In this document: piece by piece, positions 31,849-35,242 of the stretch
Layout of the letters: every line of letters begins with the position of its first letter
How positions within the stretch are numbered: the stretch's first letter is position 1
From: Methylosinus sp. Ce-a6
Lineage (GTDB): Bacteria > Pseudomonadota > Alphaproteobacteria > Rhizobiales > Beijerinckiaceae
Length of the DNA stretch: 35,242 nt
Reading direction: 5' to 3'
Assembly: GCF_009811655.1 (NCBI RefSeq)
Contig: NZ_BGJX01000036.1
Coordinates: 1-35,242, forward strand
Program-made: the position numbers and the translations under genes
Notes under the pieces: generated by a model
The model's database searches: none
Told to the model about the DNA's origin: nothing
What the model saw: only the letters and a program-made list of their open reading frames with translations

Positions 31849-32339
31849 CGCACGAAAGGGCTCCGGCGCGATGCGCGGCGATGAGCGAGCCGGAATTCGA
31901 CCGGCTCCTCGCGAACAAGACCATCGTGCGAAACGGCGCCAAGATCTCGGCTGTGAGAGAGAACGCGCAATGGATTTTGGAGTTGGCGCGAGAGCACGGA
32001 TCCGCGGCGCGGTTCTTTTCCGAATGGCCCGATGACCGCAACGTCGAATTGCTCGACCTGATGAAGCGGAAGGGCAGTCGTCTCGGAGGGGAGACCGGCA
32101 TGCGGCTCTTGCGTGCGCTCGGCAAGCCGGCCTTTGTCCTGACGAAGGACGTGATTGCCGCGCTGGCGCGAGAGGGGGTCATCGCTTCTCCGCCGACGAG
32201 CAAGGCGCAGATGAACGCCATCCAGATGGCAATGAACCAGTGGTCGTCGGAAACCGGCTTGGACCTTACGGCTTTGAGCCGCTATCTCGCCTGGAGCATC
32301 GGAACCGGCGCGGCGGCGCCGGTCGACGCGAGGCGCTAG
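31849..32339 (+). pseudogene. 3-methyladenine DNA glycosylase I, C-terminal part
   Basis: Homology begins at HERAPARCAAMSEPEFDRLL and continues NKTIVRNGAKISAVRENA ... HGSAARFFSEWPDD ... KRKGSRLGGETGMRLLRALG ... APTSK-like SPPTSKAQMNAIQMA to a TAG at 32337. These are residues after the substrate-entry helices of the TAG family of helix-hairpin-helix base-excision enzymes. The first internal ATG is at 31881, which would give 152 residues lacking the first third. The missing third lies just upstream on the opposite strand, so the gene appears broken by an inversion. Confidence 0.78.
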
Positions 32340-32454
32340 CGGACCTCGACGAATTTGAGCTTCGCGCCGACGCTGCAGACGCCTTCCCTGAAGCCTTCAT
32401 TGTATCTGTCCCCTGAAGCAGCGATGAAAAGTCTAAAGACGAGGACGCTTGCAC

Positions 32455-33141
32455 ATGTCTCTCGATCTCCAAATTCAATCTCTCATTCAGACATTTCGTT
32501 CGACGCTTCCGCCTGAATTGAATGCGTTGATCGAACTGGGCGCAGGTGAAATCAGCGCCCTGCCGATCGTCGAGAACGCGCTCAAGGCGGGCGACAGGGC
32601 GCCGGATTTCGCTCTACAAAATTACACCGGCGCAACGCGCAGCTTGGCGGACTATCTGAAAGCCGGCCCGCTGGTGGTTACATTTTACCGCGGACTATGG
32701 TGCCCATACTGCAATCTACAGCTCGCGGCCTACAATGCGCGTCATGCAGATCTCCTGGCGTTGGGCGCAAATCTCGTCGCCATTTCCTCCGAAGGGCCAG
32801 ACGGGCTCGAGCTGCTGAACGCATCCGACATTCCGAGGGAAAGCAGGGAAACCGTTATCAGCGCCCCTGCATTCGATATGCTGCACGATGCGAGCGCCAG
32901 CGTCGCCAAGCAATTCGGCGTGGCGTTCACTCTGCCCGAGCCTCATCGCAAGCTTCTGGAACTGTTCAAGGTGAACATCGAGAAAGCGAACGGCGACGAC
33001 ACCTACGCTTTCGCGGATCCAGCCACCTAGGTGATCGATTCGGACGGCGTCATAGCGTGGGCGTACATTCCGAACAATTATCGCAAGCGAGCCGAGGTCG
33101 AGGAAGTTCTCGCTCAGCTCCGCCTGCTGTCGAAGAAATGA
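32455..33141 (+). pseudogene. peroxiredoxin-like (AhpC/TSA) gene with internal amber codon
   Basis: The reading frame from the ATG at 32455 (GAGGA ribosome site) has 228 codons but is interrupted at codon 192 by TAG (33028-33030). The first part has the thioredoxin-fold segment VTFYRGLWCPYCNLQL with Cys83 and Cys86, and GDRAPDFALQNYTG. After the TAG the same frame continues VIDSDGVIAWAYIPNNYRKR and 17 more residues to TGA at 33139. Relatives have Tyr or Phe at the stop (PATYVID), so a single base change explains it. The short product would lose its last strand and helix. It would normally reduce peroxides. Confidence 0.82.
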
Positions 33142-33264
33142 GCGGCAATGCGGTGGCGAGTGGCGGCCGCTCTTAGGCGTTCTCTTCCGAGCCGATGCGA
33201 AAATCGCTCGTCGAGGCGGTCCTTCGCCGAACGGTCCACACTCTGCGGAGAATTCCCGACATCG

Positions 33265-33744
33265 TTATCGAATTTTAGCGCGGCCGAGCGCTCGATCCAG
33301 CGAGAAAGCGCCGGCTCCGTACAGGACCAACGGAAGCAGAATGCTCGACCAGCTCAAATGTGTCGGCCAACCATCCGGATAAACGAATATCTGAATGATC
33401 AGCGTCATCGCGAGGAGCGCGGCCGCCGAAAGTCGCGTGAGCAGACCGAGCACGAGCAGAGCGGGAAACAGGTGCTCCGCCGCCACGGCAAGGTAGACCG
33501 CCATCTCGGGCGCAATGAGCGGCAAACGATACTCGCTGCGAAATAATTCCAAGGCGCTGTCCGATACGGTGAGCCATCCATCGACCTTGGTACGCCCAGA
33601 GAGAAAGAAGACAGCGGCGATCGCGACGCGCTGAAGGAGAAGCAGAAGCGACAGGGTTGTCGCCGCCGGCGCATATCGCGGTAGAAGCGACTGATCGCGA
33701 TTCCCGCCGTTCATCGCTGACGGAGCCGTCTCGTTGCAGTTCAT
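33265..33744 (-). CDS. DoxX family membrane protein
   Basis: A 159-residue protein with four hydrophobic helices (LLLLLQRVAIAAVFFLSGRT, MAVYLAVAAEHLFPALLVLG, AAALLAMTLIIQIFVY and ILLPLVLYGAGAFSLDRALG). It fits the DoxX/DoxD fold related to thiosulfate:quinone oxidoreductase subunits. Its start overlaps the stop of the upstream DUF692-DUF2063 gene (ATGA), so it is the last gene of that operon. DoxX proteins close many bufferin operons, where they probably provide redox power or membrane coupling. Its own function here is inferred from that context. Confidence 0.88.
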   Translation of the reverse strand: MNCNETAPSAMNGGNRDQSLLPRYAPAATTLSLLLLLQRVAIAAVFFLSGRTKVDGWLTVSDSALELFRSEYRLPLIAPEMAVYLAVAAEHLFPALLVLGLLTRLSAAALLAMTLIIQIFVYPDGWPTHLSWSSILLPLVLYGAGAFSLDRALGRAKIR

Positions 33745-35033
33745 TCAGAATTCTCCTCTTTCTTTAAGTGAAGGATGGCTCCGCTTTCGAGCAATCGTCT
33801 GAAGGCGGCGCCGAGATCGGAGCCCGGACGCTCCATCGCGAGCGCTATCGCCGTCGGACCTATGCGCTTGCCCTCCGCAACGCCTTGCAGCAATCGATAG
33901 AGCGCCCGGTCAATTCGAATGATCGCCGTTTCGCCTGTCGCGCGAGTGACGAGGACGCCTTCGGCTTCGTTATCCGACATTGGAGAGTCCGGCATGATCT
34001 CCCCTTGCAGGGCGAGCCAGAGCGACGGCGCCGGCGAAGCGAACCAATGAAACCGCGTCGCCGGATGCAGAATCGCGCTGGTCGTCATCCAATCGGCGAG
34101 GCTGAGGGCGCGCCAATGCAGGCCCATATCTTCCTGCGGATCGCAGGAGAGATGCGACTCCAGCCGCATGCGGTCGATCCGCGCCATGTCGGCGACATCG
34201 CGGTAGCGCGCCGCGAGAGGTTCCAAGAGATTTTCGAAACCTGCGCCATATTCCGCCAAAACCGCGCTCTTTGGCGGGCGAAAATGGAAATAGTCGCGGG
34301 CCACATCCCGAAAGACTGCTTCCCCGAGAAGCTTGCGTACCGTTGGATAGGCGCGCTCCAAGCTCTCGATCGCGCTGAGAACCGAGCTGTTCCGATAGAC
34401 GGCGAAGCCCGGGAAGCGATCGAATTCGCTCGCCGCTCCCGAGAGGAGCGCCTCTGCGAAATTGCGCTGGAAGGTCGCGAGGTCGATGAGCAGCGACTCG
34501 CCATGACGCGCGTCCGGCCTGTGGCCTGCGACATGGATTTCCGTGATCGCGGAGACTGGAAGCGCTTCGATGTAGCGTCGTGCGGAATCGCCGAGATTGT
34601 TGGCCGAGACGAAGAGGTTATTGACGTCGATCAGCAGGCCGCAGCCCGTCCGCTTCGCGAGCTCGCCGAGAAACTCCGGCTCGTCCCACTCATGGCCGGG
34701 AAGCGGAAGATAATGCGCCGGGTTCTCGATCGATATGCGGCGGCCGAGCGCCTCCTGCGCGCGCTCGATATTGCGCGCGACGCGATGCAGGGCCTCGCTC
34801 GTGCGAGGGATTGGCAGAAGATCAGGCAGATGGGTCGCGCCGATGCGCGACCAGGCCAGATGTTCGGAGACGAGCATGGGCCGGGCGCGATCGACGAGAC
34901 GCTTCAACCGAGCGAGATGGCTCGCATCGACATCCTCCGCGCCCGCGAGCGAGAGGCCGACTCCGTGGATCGAAACGTCATGCCTTTCGCGGATCGCGTC
35001 CAGCATGGCGAGACGCGGTCCGCCGTCGACCAT
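33741..35033 (-). CDS. fused MNIO (DUF692, BufB-like) and DUF2063 (BufC-like) protein, probably damaged
   Basis: 430 residues from the first ATG. Residues 1-184 are most of an MNIO/DUF692 iron oxidase barrel with likely metal ligands: HGVGLS, SEHLAW (Glu57, His58), ENPAHY, LIDVNN and EIHVAGH. This family makes copper-binding peptide modifications. Residues 185-430 are DUF2063, the partner and recognition subunit (FQRNFAEALLSG ... FAVYRNSSVLSAIESLERAY ... LAEYGAGFENLL). Two defects show. The frame is open upstream to 35109 and spells WFEIHAENY, a conserved part of the barrel, but contains no start codon. The barrel also stops about 70 residues short and runs straight into DUF2063. The result looks like a deletion fusion. 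No precursor peptide gene is seen. Confidence 0.82.
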   Translation of the reverse strand: MVDGGPRLAMLDAIRERHDVSIHGVGLSLAGAEDVDASHLARLKRLVDRARPMLVSEHLAWSRIGATHLPDLLPIPRTSEALHRVARNIERAQEALGRRISIENPAHYLPLPGHEWDEPEFLGELAKRTGCGLLIDVNNLFVSANNLGDSARRYIEALPVSAITEIHVAGHRPDARHGESLLIDLATFQRNFAEALLSGAASEFDRFPGFAVYRNSSVLSAIESLERAYPTVRKLLGEAVFRDVARDYFHFRPPKSAVLAEYGAGFENLLEPLAARYRDVADMARIDRMRLESHLSCDPQEDMGLHWRALSLADWMTTSAILHPATRFHWFASPAPSLWLALQGEIMPDSPMSDNEAEGVLVTRATGETAIIRIDRALYRLLQGVAEGKRIGPTAIALAMERPGSDLGAAFRRLLESGAILHLKKEENSE

Positions 35034-35186
35034 GTAATTCTCGGCGTGAATCTCGAACCACAGCCCCTCCGCGCTGCAATCGGCGGCCGTCGAGACGCGA
35101 GGATTCCTTCAGATTCGATGCGAGCAAAGTCGCGGCCGCGAGCGCAATGGCGACGCCGACGACTGAGAACCTGACTCAAAAGACAA

Positions 35187-35242
35187 CTATCGCGCGAGCC
35201 GCCTGATTGCGATCTGGATCGACGCCAGAACGACGAAGGTTT
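35187..35242 (-). mobile_element. possible transposase C-terminal end (IS5-like), partial
   Basis: The last 56 bases on the minus strand read TFVVLASIQIAIRRLAR and stop at 35187. This resembles the end of IS5-family transposases (…FLxFVxLASIxIxxRxL). The terminal inverted repeat would lie near 35165-35186. Only a short stretch is visible, so the call is weak. Confidence 0.4.

Noticed and set aside
32340..32418. Short open stretch after the glycosylase stop (ADLDEFELRADAADAFPEAF)
   Set aside because: Coding-like composition, but no start, ribosome site or recognised family. It may be another remnant, but the evidence is too thin.
33028..33030. TAG read as pyrrolysine or another recoded residue
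   Set aside because: No pyl genes or recoding signals are visible, and several other genes nearby are decayed, so nonsense mutation or error is simpler.
33768..35174. 468-codon plus-strand frame over the MNIO-DUF2063 gene
   Set aside because: Antisense shadow. The minus strand carries the family motifs.

Overview
The window is GC-rich chromosomal DNA from an alphaproteobacterium of the order Hyphomicrobiales (Rhizobiales). Three things point there: the fabG-acpP-fabF-mltG-yicC-gmk order, the chvI-chvG-hprK-EIIA-HPr cluster, and protein L32 without zinc cysteines. The general look of the proteins suggests a methanotroph such as Methylosinus or Methylocystis, but that is inference and no diagnostic gene is present.

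Layout. 1-77 is the 3' end of a group II intron. 231-6747 is a housekeeping block for fatty acid synthesis (fabG, acpP, fabF), peptidoglycan (mltG), yicC and gmk. 6790-10685 holds a small lipoprotein, a cupredoxin-like protein with an FTR1 iron permease behind a Fur-like palindrome, a heat-shock chaperone with a candidate RpoH promoter and RNA thermometer, a DUF4214-methyltransferase fusion and rpmF. 10762-16962 holds an SDR and a TerB-like gene on the minus strand, then a DEAD-box helicase, glpD and glpK. 17037-18791 is a porin. 19529-23443 is the ChvI/ChvG two-component system joined to HPr kinase, a mannose-type EIIA and HPr, a regulatory PTS with no sugar permease visible. 23796-26651 is a three-domain ACP / AMP-ligase / acyltransferase protein.

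The right quarter (from tRNA-Ser at 27939 to the end) is different: it is an accessory and decaying region. It contains a frameshifted RhuM remnant, an SmbP-like small metal-binding protein, a frameshifted HsdS tail, a tyrosine integrase bracketed by two tRNA-Gly(GCC) 3' halves in inverted orientation, a TetR remnant with an in-frame TGA, a 3-methyladenine DNA glycosylase gene whose two halves lie on opposite strands, a peroxiredoxin gene cut by an amber codon, and a fused and apparently deleted copper-RiPP (bufferin-type) maturation gene, MNIO/DUF692 joined to DUF2063, followed by doxX. A possible transposase tail closes the window.

Several dispersed palindromic repeats sit between genes: a family at 2985, 4982-5110 and 26758; a hairpin built from 7-nt repeats before gmk; ACGAAG repeats just before glpD and glpK; and twin palindromes flanked by direct repeats after ptsH. 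The most novel material is the tRNA-Gly/integrase arrangement, the inverted glycosylase gene and the collapsed MNIO-DUF2063 fusion.
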